From assembly GCA_017941735.1 (NCBI GenBank), contig JAGAVW010000057.1:1-64000 (forward strand): a stretch of DNA of 64,000 bases. Direction: 5' to 3'. The translations under genes were made by a program, and so were the position numbers. Position 1 is the first letter of the stretch, and each line of letters opens with the position of its first letter. Origin of the DNA: Solobacterium sp. Lineage in GTDB: Bacteria; Bacillota_I; Bacilli_A; Erysipelotrichales; Erysipelotrichaceae. Below are positions 14,163 through 21,962 of this stretch, in pieces. Below the pieces are notes generated by a model, which was not told the origin of the DNA, made no database searches, and worked only from the letters and a program-made list of their open reading frames with translations.

Positions 14163-14822
14163 ATGAAACAATTACTGACAATTAAAAGAGAACTTGCCTT
14201 AGCAGCACATCGTGCTTATCAAAGAGGACTCCAAGTCGGAAATGGAGGAAATCTAAGCGCACGCGTATTAGGAAAAGAAGAAATGATCATCAAACCAAGT
14301 GGTGGCTCCTTTATGGATTGTGATGAGAACTCATGGATGCGTACGGATTTAGAAGGAAATGTATTAGAAGGAGATGGAAAGCCTTCTGGAGAAGCTTTAT
14401 TACATCGTACGATTTATAAATGTAACCCAAGTGCAAATGCGATTGTGCATTGCCACTCCACATATGCAAATACAGTTGCGTTATTCCACGATGAAATACC
14501 AACCTACAATTATCACAGTATCTTTAAATTAGGTGGCTTTATTGAAGTTCTCAATATCAATAAACCAGGTGTTACCCCAAGTGAAACCCATCTTGTTGAA
14601 GAAATCTTTGAACGCCAACCAAATGTGAAAGCATTCATCCTTGGACGTCATGGCTTAGTAGCAGTTGGAAAAGACCCATTAGAAGCAGAACATAATGCGG
14701 AATTAGTAGAAGAAACAGCAATGGTTGCGTATTTAACTGAAATGTATGGCAAACAAATGGGCGAAACTAAAGAGCCGATTGGTCACGATTGGTACGCAGA
14801 ATACCTTGCGTCAAAAAAGTAG
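14163..14822 (+). CDS. Class II aldolase/adducin family protein (FucA-like)
   Basis: Zinc-dependent class II aldolase of the L-fuculose/L-rhamnulose-1-phosphate aldolase and L-ribulose-5-phosphate 4-epimerase superfamily (219 residues). Visible motifs: GNGGNLSARV, IIKPSG, the catalytic Glu in SGEALLH, metal-binding HCHST (two His), and the third His in ILGRHGLVAVG. It would cleave a phosphorylated sugar to dihydroxyacetone phosphate and an aldehyde, but no kinase or isomerase gene is nearby to reveal the substrate. Its divergent DeoR-type regulator fits a sugar-inducible gene. Its last 56 bases overlap the 3' end of the opposing acyltransferase gene. Confidence 0.85.
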   Translation: MKQLLTIKRELALAAHRAYQRGLQVGNGGNLSARVLGKEEMIIKPSGGSFMDCDENSWMRTDLEGNVLEGDGKPSGEALLHRTIYKCNPSANAIVHCHSTYANTVALFHDEIPTYNYHSIFKLGGFIEVLNINKPGVTPSETHLVEEIFERQPNVKAFILGRHGLVAVGKDPLEAEHNAELVEETAMVAYLTEMYGKQMGETKEPIGHDWYAEYLASKK

Positions 14823-15783
14823 GAACATTGAAGTGATGAAATAGAATTCCAACTAAGATTGATAGAATTAAGGAAGGGATGATGGAATACATCTCTGAAA
14901 TCGCGAATTTATTACAAATTTTCTCACAATAAAATATAACAAGACATTGTAGATACATGATTTCCATTGAAGCTTGTCCAATAGAAGCGACAAGCTTTTT
15001 TAATGGTGTAGTGGAAAGATAATTTGAAATTCCTATTAGTGGAATGCCATATAAAAGGGGGAAAAGACCCAAATAAGAAAGATAAAAATATTTCGAGAAT
15101 TTCATATCAATCGTTACTGCATTTGGTTTAATGAAGCTTGCAATGATAGCAAGTAAAGAAAAGAAAACAAAGAGGCTCTTCTTTTGAGATAAATGATTAA
15201 AAAATTGTTTTGTTTGTTGCAATTCATAACCAATTCCTAAATAAGGAATTACAACGAATAAATTATCCAGATTCCATGGTACACTTAACAATACTTCGCG
15301 AAGAGCAGCATTACTTTTCCATGCGATATTGGAATAAAGAACTCCTAAAACAAAGAGTAAGAAGTAAATCAAATAGCGCTGTTTTGGGTTTTGGAATGCC
15401 TTAAGTAAGTATAAAAATAAGATTTGTGCAACCAATAAAACATTGATATACCACCAGTTACCAAAAATATGATCAAACTTTTTGCCTCCAACCAATAACA
15501 TTTCTAAAGTTGGTAAAAGTTCAAAATGTATCAATGGCATAGATAAAAGATAGACCACTATAAAATAAAAGAAGTAAGGAACCATCAAATAAACAATGCG
15601 CCTAAAAATCCAGGATCTTGTTTCTGTTTCTTTTGGCATATGAAATAAATAACCAGAAAGAATAAAAAACAAGGGCATATGAAAACGATAAAAAATGCGA
15701 AGATAAGGAAGTTTTGTATGTCCTAAGATGACACAAATCATCAACAATCCTTTGAAAATATCAATGGTTATATTTCTTTTCAT
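14767..15783 (-). CDS. Acyltransferase family 3 membrane protein
   Basis: Integral membrane O-acyltransferase (338 residues), of the OafA/WecH/NodX type that acetylates cell-surface sugars. Around ten hydrophobic segments are seen. The N-terminal TIDIFKGLLMICVILGHTKL holds the conserved His of the family, and FHMPLFFILSGYLF the hallmark motif after it. The acceptor is unknown. The gene overlaps the convergent aldolase by 56 bases. Its start lies 88 bases from mnmA, which is divergent. Confidence 0.85.
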   Translation of the reverse strand: MKRNITIDIFKGLLMICVILGHTKLPYLRIFYRFHMPLFFILSGYLFHMPKETETRSWIFRRIVYLMVPYFFYFIVVYLLSMPLIHFELLPTLEMLLVGGKKFDHIFGNWWYINVLLVAQILFLYLLKAFQNPKQRYLIYFLLFVLGVLYSNIAWKSNAALREVLLSVPWNLDNLFVVIPYLGIGYELQQTKQFFNHLSQKKSLFVFFSLLAIIASFIKPNAVTIDMKFSKYFYLSYLGLFPLLYGIPLIGISNYLSTTPLKKLVASIGQASMEIMYLQCLVIFYCEKICNKFAISEMYSIIPSLILSILVGILFHHFNVPTFLTQGILRTNRDQSAL

Positions 15784-15853
15784 ACTTTCGAATTATAACA
15801 TTTATACCGCTGTAATAAATATAAATACCTTTGTATCTATTCCTTGCGAAGAT

Positions 15854-15862
15854 TGGTATAAT
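15854..15862 (+). promoter_or_regulatory. Extended -10 promoter of mnmA
   Basis: TGGTATAAT (TG at 15854-15855, hexamer 15857-15862) is the only strong -10 in the 88 bases between the divergent genes. Transcription would begin near 15869, three bases before the mnmA start codon. Confidence 0.6.
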
Positions 15863-15871
15863 GTCTCTGTT

Positions 15872-17005
15872 ATGAAAATTCTTGTTGGTTTATCTGGTGG
15901 AGTGGATAGTGCTATCGCTGCCTATTTATTAAAAGAACAAGGACATGAAGTCACTTGTGCTTTTATGCGTAATTGGGACTCGCTTACCAATTCAGATATT
16001 GAAGGCAATCCAACCCTCAATGAAGATATGTGTACGCAAGAAAAGGATTACCAAGATGCACTAAGTGTAGCGAATAAACTCGATTTACCATTATTACGTA
16101 TTGATTTTATTGAAGAATATTGGGAAGAAGTATTTGAGACATTCTTAAGGGAATATCGTAAAGGAAGAACACCGAACCCAGATATTCTATGTAACAAATA
16201 TATTAAGTTTGATCATTTTTATGATTTTGCTAAAGACAATGGGTTTTCTTATCTTGCAACAGGCCATTACGCAAAACGTAAAACATATAAAGAGTATCCT
16301 GTCATCGCAAAAGCTTCGGATTTAAATAAAGACCAATCTTATTTCTTAGCACAGGTAAATCCAAATATTCTTTCCCATGTCTTATTTCCACTTGAAGACA
16401 TTGATAAGACACAGGTTCGCCAAATTGCAGAAGAGCTTGATTTATCGATCGCAAAGAAAAAGGATTCGACCGGTATTTGTTTTATTGGAGAACGCAAGTT
16501 CCGTGAATTCTTAAGTAATTATCTTCCTATGAAAGAAGGAAATATTTTAAATATTGCGAATCATAAAGTGATTGGGCGTCATCAAGGTGTTATGTATTAT
16601 ACCGTTGGCCAAAGAAAAGGGCTCAATATTGGTGGCACAGGACCTTACTATGTAATTGGAAAAAATGTGGAAAAGAATGAATTGTATGTCACGGAAGAAG
16701 CACATAAAGAGTGGCTTATTTCTGATTCCGCAATTATCACAAATGTGAATCAATTTGTGCCTTTAGAAACCCCATTAAAAGCACATGCGAAATTCCGTTA
16801 TCGTCAAAGTGACCAAGATGTCATCATTGAAAAAATAGAAGATGATACATTTACCATTTCTTATACGCAAGGAATCGCAGGGGTTACACCTGGACAACAA
16901 GCAGTATTCTATTTGGATGATGTCATGGTAGCGGGTGGAACGATTGATACGGTTTATCAAGATGGCGTTGATTTAATGAAAAAGATTAATCAAGAGATGG
17001 AATAA
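15872..17005 (+). CDS. mnmA: tRNA-specific 2-thiouridylase MnmA
   Basis: Adds sulfur to U34 of tRNA-Lys, -Glu and -Gln, giving s2U. The product (377 residues) begins MKILVGLSGGVDSAIAAYLL with the PP-loop ATPase motif. The catalytic cysteines are in TPNPDILCNKYIKF and DSTGICFIGERKF. The C-terminal domain contains YYTVGQRKGLNIGG. The ATG at 15872 has no ribosome-binding site; it lies just 9 bases after a TATAAT box, so the mRNA may be leaderless. Longer in-frame starts upstream lack support and would overlap the promoter. recD2 follows directly. Confidence 0.95.
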   Translation: MKILVGLSGGVDSAIAAYLLKEQGHEVTCAFMRNWDSLTNSDIEGNPTLNEDMCTQEKDYQDALSVANKLDLPLLRIDFIEEYWEEVFETFLREYRKGRTPNPDILCNKYIKFDHFYDFAKDNGFSYLATGHYAKRKTYKEYPVIAKASDLNKDQSYFLAQVNPNILSHVLFPLEDIDKTQVRQIAEELDLSIAKKKDSTGICFIGERKFREFLSNYLPMKEGNILNIANHKVIGRHQGVMYYTVGQRKGLNIGGTGPYYVIGKNVEKNELYVTEEAHKEWLISDSAIITNVNQFVPLETPLKAHAKFRYRQSDQDVIIEKIEDDTFTISYTQGIAGVTPGQQAVFYLDDVMVAGGTIDTVYQDGVDLMKKINQEME

Positions 17006-19219
17006 ATGGAAGTAGAAGAAAGATTGAAAATCGTTGGAAAAGTATTCTTTATTTTGTATCGAAATGAAGATACTTTTTATAGTGTCTTAAAAGTACGGTT
17101 AGTTGATGAAACCGAAAAGAATCTAACCGTGGTAGGCCTATTTCCTACAATTGAACTCGATCGTACTTATAACTTTTATGGACATTATGTAGAACATCCT
17201 CGCTATGGCCTTCAATTTCAAATTGAAAACTATGAATTTCCACTTCCTGATGAAAGAGAAGGGGTGATTCGTTATTTATCTGGTGCACAATTTAAGGGCA
17301 TCGGTAAAAAAACAGCAATTAAGATTCTTGAAGTATTAGGGGATTCTGCTTTATCGAAGATTAAAGAAAACCCAGTTTGTTTATATGCCGTAGAAGGATT
17401 ATCGCAAGAAAAAATCGAAACGATAACCAAAGGTCTTCAAGAACAAGAAGATGGCTTAGAAGAATTAGTGCAATTCTTAAATGTTCATGGCATTGGCATG
17501 CGTAATTTAATTCGTTTAAATCAAACCTATGGCAAAGAAGCTCTACAAAAATTAAAAGAGAACCCGTATCGTGTCATTGAAGAATGTGAAGGCTTTGGCT
17601 TTGCGACAGCAGATAAAATTGCGATGTCTTTAGGATTTGAAAAGAATGATGAAAGACGTTTGTATGCATATCTTATTTCGTTATGTAGTGAATTGTGTAT
17701 GCGTATTGGCGATACTTATATTTCTTATTCACTCCTTCAAGAACAATTTGAAAAGACGTGTGAAGGGCTTATTTATGATTATGATGTAATCTATGAAAAG
17801 ACATTACATAGTCGAAAACTCATTCAAGAAGAAGAGCGTGTTTATCCTGTTGCGCAATATGATAGCGAACAATTAATATCGACCTTCTTAGCACAATTTC
17901 CATTTGTGGATTTACCACATCCTTCTGATGCGGAATTAAATAAGCATCTCGATGCTATCCAAATAGAATTTGGCTTACAATATGACGCAAAACAAGTACA
18001 AGCCATTCAATCCTTTTTTGATTATCCTTTACAAATCATTACCGGTGGGCCAGGGACTGGTAAAACTACGGTTGTGCGTGCGCTTGTGGAATTGTTTAAG
18101 CGTTTATATCCAGCAATGAGTATTGTATGTGTTGCCCCAACTGGACGCGCAGCTAAGCGCTTATCAGAATTAACTGGAACTTCAGCTACGACGATTCATT
18201 CATTACTCAAATGGAACTTAGAGACCAATACGTTTGGGGTAAACCAAGAAGAACCTATCCACGCGGATTTATTAATCATAGATGAGTTCTCCATGGTAGA
18301 TAATTGGTTATTCTCACATTTACTTGAAGCAAGTGAAGAAATACGTAAGATTTGTATCATTGGGGATGAAGATCAATTGCCAAGTGTTTCACCTGGTTCA
18401 CTTTTGCGAGATTTAATTGAATCAGAATTATTTCCTCTTGTTCGCTTAGAACATATTTATCGCCAAAAAGAGGGAAGTGATGTGATTCGCTTAGCACATG
18501 ACATTGCGCATCAAACCGTCGATTTTTCGCAATACCAACAAGATGTTGTTTTCTTTGAAATCGATATCGCACATATCAAAGAACAAGTCATTGGCATCGT
18601 TAAAAATGCGATTGAGAAAGGATATGATGTAAACGAAATTCAAGTTCTTTCTCCTATGTATCAAGGAGCAGCTGGCATTGATATTTTAAATCATGCTCTG
18701 CAAGAGGTATTAAATCCAGTTTCAAAATGGAAAGAAGAAGTACACTATGGTTATTTTATCTTCCGTGAAGGAGATAAAATCTTACAGTTAAAAAACCAAC
18801 CGGATGATGATGTATATAACGGAGATATCGGCACTCTAGTTGAAATTGTCGATGCGAAAAATAGTGAGAACCACCAATTAACTATCTATGTCGACTTTGA
18901 TGGCATCATTGTTCCTTATACGCAAGAAACATTTTCTAATATCTCATTAGCTTATTGTATTTCTGTGCATAAATCGCAGGGTGGGGAATATCCAATTGTG
19001 ATTCTACCCATTGTTCCGCAACATCGCATTATGTTACAAAGAAAACTCATCTATACAGGTGTCACTCGAGCAAGACAATCCCTTGTTCTATTAGGAAGTA
19101 TGGAAGCCTTTCTTTCTGGAATTGAAAAACAAGAGCGCCATGTGCGTAAGACAACTTTAAAAGAACGATTATTAAAAAAGATGGTTAGAAAAATCTCCCA
19201 AAAAATTTTTTATCGATAA
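17006..19219 (+). CDS. recD2: ATP-dependent 5'-3' DNA helicase RecD2
   Basis: SF1B helicase (737 residues) active in repair and replication-fork maintenance, without RecB/RecC. The N-terminal region has helix-hairpin-helix repeats (YLSGAQFKGIGKKTAIKIL, LNVHGIGMRNLIRL, ECEGFGFATADKIA). The helicase core has Walker A GGPGTGKTTVVRAL near residue 345, DEFSMVDNWLF (motif II), GDEDQLPSVSPG (motif III), and VHKSQGGEYP and YTGVTRARQSLVLLG (motifs V-VI). It begins at the base after the mnmA stop. A repeat-rich region follows the 3' end. Confidence 0.95.
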   Translation: MEVEERLKIVGKVFFILYRNEDTFYSVLKVRLVDETEKNLTVVGLFPTIELDRTYNFYGHYVEHPRYGLQFQIENYEFPLPDEREGVIRYLSGAQFKGIGKKTAIKILEVLGDSALSKIKENPVCLYAVEGLSQEKIETITKGLQEQEDGLEELVQFLNVHGIGMRNLIRLNQTYGKEALQKLKENPYRVIEECEGFGFATADKIAMSLGFEKNDERRLYAYLISLCSELCMRIGDTYISYSLLQEQFEKTCEGLIYDYDVIYEKTLHSRKLIQEEERVYPVAQYDSEQLISTFLAQFPFVDLPHPSDAELNKHLDAIQIEFGLQYDAKQVQAIQSFFDYPLQIITGGPGTGKTTVVRALVELFKRLYPAMSIVCVAPTGRAAKRLSELTGTSATTIHSLLKWNLETNTFGVNQEEPIHADLLIIDEFSMVDNWLFSHLLEASEEIRKICIIGDEDQLPSVSPGSLLRDLIESELFPLVRLEHIYRQKEGSDVIRLAHDIAHQTVDFSQYQQDVVFFEIDIAHIKEQVIGIVKNAIEKGYDVNEIQVLSPMYQGAAGIDILNHALQEVLNPVSKWKEEVHYGYFIFREGDKILQLKNQPDDDVYNGDIGTLVEIVDAKNSENHQLTIYVDFDGIIVPYTQETFSNISLAYCISVHKSQGGEYPIVILPIVPQHRIMLQRKLIYTGVTRARQSLVLLGSMEAFLSGIEKQERHVRKTTLKERLLKKMVRKISQKIFYR

Positions 19220-19345
19220 ACGATAATTCGTGAACATAAGTCGGGGTTATCTCCCAAAAACAGAAAATGCGTTTTCAAGATTTTGCTACCAAGGAAAAGT
19301 TACAAAAAATGTTTTGCTAAATCGATTGGAATTGGTAGCGCAGCC

Positions 19346-19369
19346 ATTTGCGGGTCAAAATGACCCGCA
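19346..19369. repeat. GC-rich palindrome, left copy
   Basis: Stem TGCGGGTCA (19349-19357) / TGACCCGCA (19361-19369), loop AAA, followed by TTTTAG. The same 24 bases recur at 21672-21695. It could be a terminator for recD2 (127 bases upstream) or a mobile repeat end. Confidence 0.8.
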
Positions 19370-19482
19370 TTTTAGAATTAATCAGCGGAATCGTTAGCAC
19401 TTTTCAAACGGATTGGTAACATAAAAGTATGGCGATAAAACCGTGGTTTCATATTTTATATGGCAAACGTTAAAGTAGCGAA

Positions 19483-19584
19483 ATGTTTATGTTAATGTAC
19501 ACAACAAAATGAACATAACTACGATTAAGTCTTAATAATAATGTTTTATATAAGTATTAGTTTTTGTTTATAAAAGGAAGAGAT
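19483..19584 (+). repeat. 102 bp direct repeat, left copy
   Basis: Runs from ATGTTTATGTTAATG to GGAAGAGAT and matches 21851-21952 with about three to four substitutions and no gaps. Within it TTATGTT and AACATAA form an internal 7 bp inverted repeat. Confidence 0.9.
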
Positions 19585-19651
19585 AGATCTATGTTACAAT
19601 TTAGTTAATATTATGCAGCCAAAAATCCCGGCTGTCAGAAAGGTTATAGAA

Positions 19652-20497
19652 ATGAAAGAAAAACAACGAAATCATTTAATTTCAGAGAAAGTTCCTCTTA
19701 TCGCTATTGTGTTCTGGATCATTCTCGCGTTTGTGCTGGAAATTATCCTGGACGGTCTGTTCAAAGCATTCTTTCCGTCCGACGGAACCGGAATGATCGG
19801 TAATATTTCCTCGATCTGTATGGCAATCCTGCTTATGATTATAATGAAAGTCTGGTATTCGCCACAGTATAAGGGGACGCTGAAATCCGGTTTGCCGTTT
19901 AAACTGACCCTGCTGGTTATGGGACCGATGATCATCAAGAGCGTTGTTATCCTGATCATTCAGCTGTTTCAGTTCAACTTCTGGTTCGATCCGTCCCTGT
20001 ACAATATCGTAAAGGCGCTGGCTGCCGGTTTCTGGGAAGAATGCGTATTTCGTGTGACTGTAATTCCGATCGCGATGGGATTCCTCAAAACGGAAAAGAA
20101 GATCTGGCTTCTGCCCGCCATCTCCGGAGTGATATTCGGAATTATGCATATAGTGAATATTAACGGCGGCGCCACCTTAACTAACACCCTTACCCAGGCA
20201 CTTGTGACCACCCTGGACGGCTTCTTCTACGGCGCACTGTTTGTCGTTACGGGCTCGGCCTTTCCCGGCATCATCCTGCATTCGGTCTATGATTTCATCT
20301 GCTTTGCCGGAGACAGGAGTCTTACGAATGGAATCATGACAACTTCCCTTCAGACATGGGAAATCATCTTCAACATTGTGCTTTCCCTGCTCATATTTGC
20401 CGGCGGTGTCATGATTATCAGGAAAGTCGGCAAAAACAAAATTCTCTCGGTGTGGAGAAAAAAATGGAGTCAGAAAGAAGCCGCAATTCAGGGTTGA
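19652..20497 (+). CDS. CPBP-family intramembrane metalloprotease
   Basis: CPBP (CAAX protease and bacteriocin-processing, Abi) family membrane protein, 281 residues, with about seven to eight hydrophobic segments. All three catalytic motifs are seen: EECVFR (EExxxR, near residue 130), FGIMH (FxxxH) and HSVYD (HxxxD). In Gram-positives such proteins act in bacteriocin immunity, processing or surface-protein regulation. I use ATG 19652, which has AAAGG at fair spacing; an upstream in-frame ATG at 19613 has none. Codon use (many CTG, CCG, GGC, ATC) is unlike the neighbours and indicates transfer. It is followed 55 bases later by a PrsW-type gene. Confidence 0.85.
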   Translation: MKEKQRNHLISEKVPLIAIVFWIILAFVLEIILDGLFKAFFPSDGTGMIGNISSICMAILLMIIMKVWYSPQYKGTLKSGLPFKLTLLVMGPMIIKSVVILIIQLFQFNFWFDPSLYNIVKALAAGFWEECVFRVTVIPIAMGFLKTEKKIWLLPAISGVIFGIMHIVNINGGATLTNTLTQALVTTLDGFFYGALFVVTGSAFPGIILHSVYDFICFAGDRSLTNGIMTTSLQTWEIIFNIVLSLLIFAGGVMIIRKVGKNKILSVWRKKWSQKEAAIQG

Positions 20498-20552
20498 TTG
20501 TGACTTCCTACCGGCTCTGACATTAATCGTTCAAATAAGGAGATTAAATTTT

Positions 20553-21302
20553 ATGGATTATCTTGTAGCTGTATTAACACTTCTGATCCTTGCTTTTCTT
20601 TACTGGCGTATGATCAAACGGGAGATTCCCGATCCAATCAAACCGTTCCAGGCCATCCTGCCGTTTGCACTCGGCATTCTTTCGATGATCATTTACAGCC
20701 CGTATATACTCTGGTTCATAACAAACATCGCGCCGAAAATATCTATTGCAGAAGGCATTCACCCGTTTTTCCGCGGCATGTTCAGCGCCTTCCTTATGGC
20801 TGGTTTCCCCGAAGAGGTGCTGAAACTGATCTTTATCCTCATTACCCTCGCTGTGCTCCGCTCAAAGGTCCGGAATGTATATGAATATATCCTGATCGGT
20901 GCTGCGGTCGGCGCCGGCTTTACGGTTGCGGAAGAGTGGCTGTATGCTGACAAATTCGGGATAACCACCTTGATCATGCGTACTATGAGCGTGGCAGGAC
21001 ATATGGCATTCAATATGGTCATGGCCGAATATCTGGGTCTTTCCCGTGTGGCCAAACTTACCGGGAAAGGCTCTCCTGTAAAAAATGCTATTCTGGCTTT
21101 TGTGGTTCCATGCCTCATCCATACGCTTTATGATACCTGCACAACCGGAAATACCTTCCTTCTGAATGAGTCAACTCAGATCATCGGCGCAATTCTCGGG
21201 GGCGGTGCATATATATTTCTCGTAGTCTTCCAGATCTTTGTTCTCATCCGCTTCAAAAAGAAAACAAAAGAATTCTGTGAAATGAGTGTGCAGCCGAAGT
21301 GA
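20553..21302 (+). CDS. PrsW-family intramembrane metalloprotease
   Basis: PrsW-like membrane protein (249 residues). B. subtilis PrsW cleaves the anti-sigma factor RsiW in response to antimicrobial peptides. Motifs are PEEVLKL, AEEWLY (second Glu pair), GHMAFN and LIHTLYD, which supply the Glu and His ligands of the family. About seven to eight hydrophobic segments are present and the C-terminus is basic. AAGGAG precedes ATG 20553. GC-rich codon choice groups it with the CPBP gene. No sigma/anti-sigma pair lies in the island, so the substrate is unknown. Confidence 0.85.
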   Translation: MDYLVAVLTLLILAFLYWRMIKREIPDPIKPFQAILPFALGILSMIIYSPYILWFITNIAPKISIAEGIHPFFRGMFSAFLMAGFPEEVLKLIFILITLAVLRSKVRNVYEYILIGAAVGAGFTVAEEWLYADKFGITTLIMRTMSVAGHMAFNMVMAEYLGLSRVAKLTGKGSPVKNAILAFVVPCLIHTLYDTCTTGNTFLLNESTQIIGAILGGGAYIFLVVFQIFVLIRFKKKTKEFCEMSVQPK

Positions 21303-21426
21303 GACAGAAAAAATACCTCCGCAAATGCAGAGGCTATCCTATCGGATATTAGAAGGCAATCACCGTATATCAGAGATGCGGGTTCTTTCTTTTGCGCATG
21401 CTGCAGGGGTGTCATACAATTGAGCC

Positions 21427-21660
21427 ATGAAAATCAAGCCGATCGCGAAATATCATATTCAGACTTCTGAGGAAATACGGCGGATAGTTGTTGCGCTTAC
21501 GGCTGAATACGACACATTTCCGTCAGAAACTGTTTCCGCGATACGTGATGAGCTGAAGGGGCTTTTTATTGCCGGGCATCAGAGCGATTCCAAGTACCAG
21601 GAAAATCCTGATGCGACTATAAGAAGGATGCTGCGTTTGAGTGATGCTGCAGGAAAATGA
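21427..21660 (+). CDS. Hypothetical protein, 77 aa, in island
   Basis: Unrecognised soluble protein rich in Ala, Arg and Glu, beginning MKIKPIAKYHIQTSEEIRRI and ending RRMLRLSDAAGK; predicted mainly helical. Base composition agrees with the island rather than the host. No strong ribosome-binding site is present. The palindrome starts 12 bases after its stop, so it is probably the last gene of the island. A hairpin at about 21315-21332 separates it from the PrsW gene. Real but low confidence. Confidence 0.5.
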   Translation: MKIKPIAKYHIQTSEEIRRIVVALTAEYDTFPSETVSAIRDELKGLFIAGHQSDSKYQENPDATIRRMLRLSDAAGK

Positions 21661-21671
21661 AAATTTCATGT

Positions 21672-21698
21672 ATTTGCGGGTCAAAATGACCCGCAAAT
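21672..21698. repeat. GC-rich palindrome, right copy
   Basis: Stem ATTTGCGGGTCA (21672-21683) / TGACCCGCAAAT (21687-21698), loop AAA, then TTTTGC. It is the right-hand twin of 19346-19369 and placed like a terminator for the 77-residue ORF. Confidence 0.8.
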
Positions 21699-21850
21699 TT
21701 TGCTTTTCAAGTATTGTGTTGGTAACATAATTGATTGAGTGAAGAGGCAATGAATCTCACGGAATATCAGAATGTAGAATTAAACAAAACGCTTAGCTAA
21801 AAGAATAGCCAAACACACAGAGAGGTTAAACAAAACAGTGCTTTGCTTGT

Positions 21851-21952
21851 ATGTTTATGTTAATGTACACAACAAAATGAACATAACTACGATTAAGGCT
21901 TAATAATAATGTTTTATATAAGTATTAGTTATGTTTAGAAAAAGGAAGAGAT
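21851..21952 (+). repeat. 102 bp direct repeat, right copy
   Basis: Near-identical to 19483-19584. It ends 10 bases before the stop codon of the ABC ATPase gene, which is on the other strand. Confidence 0.9.
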
Positions 21953-21962
21953 TCTTAAGAAA

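Larger units (their letters stand above)
19220..19651. other. Long intergenic region with repeat module, left island edge
   Basis: No gene seen. It holds an 8 bp inverted repeat GCTACCAA (19285-19292) / TTGGTAGC (19332-19339), the GC-rich palindrome at 19346-19369, a short block (CTTTTCAA... TTGGTAACATAA, about 19400-19422) also found right of the island, and the 102 bp direct repeat. A possible -10 TACAAT (19594-19599) precedes the CPBP gene. Confidence 0.6.
19346..21952. mobile_element. Higher-GC genomic island between duplicated intergenic modules
   Basis: The segment holds two intramembrane-protease-like genes and a small ORF. Each end carries a palindrome, a spacer with a shared block, and a 102 bp repeat in direct orientation. 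Hand counts give 26 and 35 G+C per 60 bases at 20041-20100 and 20221-20280, against 19 per 60 at 22141-22200 in the adjacent gene. There is no integrase, transposase or terminal inverted repeat, so it looks like cargo brought in by recombination between repeats, or a remnant. Acquisition from a higher-GC donor is inferred. Confidence 0.5.

Noticed and set aside
19682-20149. 155-residue open frame on the minus strand inside the CPBP gene
   Set aside because: It is antisense to a gene with intact catalytic motifs, is rich in His/Asn/Gln as expected of shadow frames, and has no ribosome-binding site.
21303-21426. Further gene between the PrsW gene and the 77-residue ORF
   Set aside because: No open frame with a start signal; only an imperfect CCTC/GAGG hairpin is seen.
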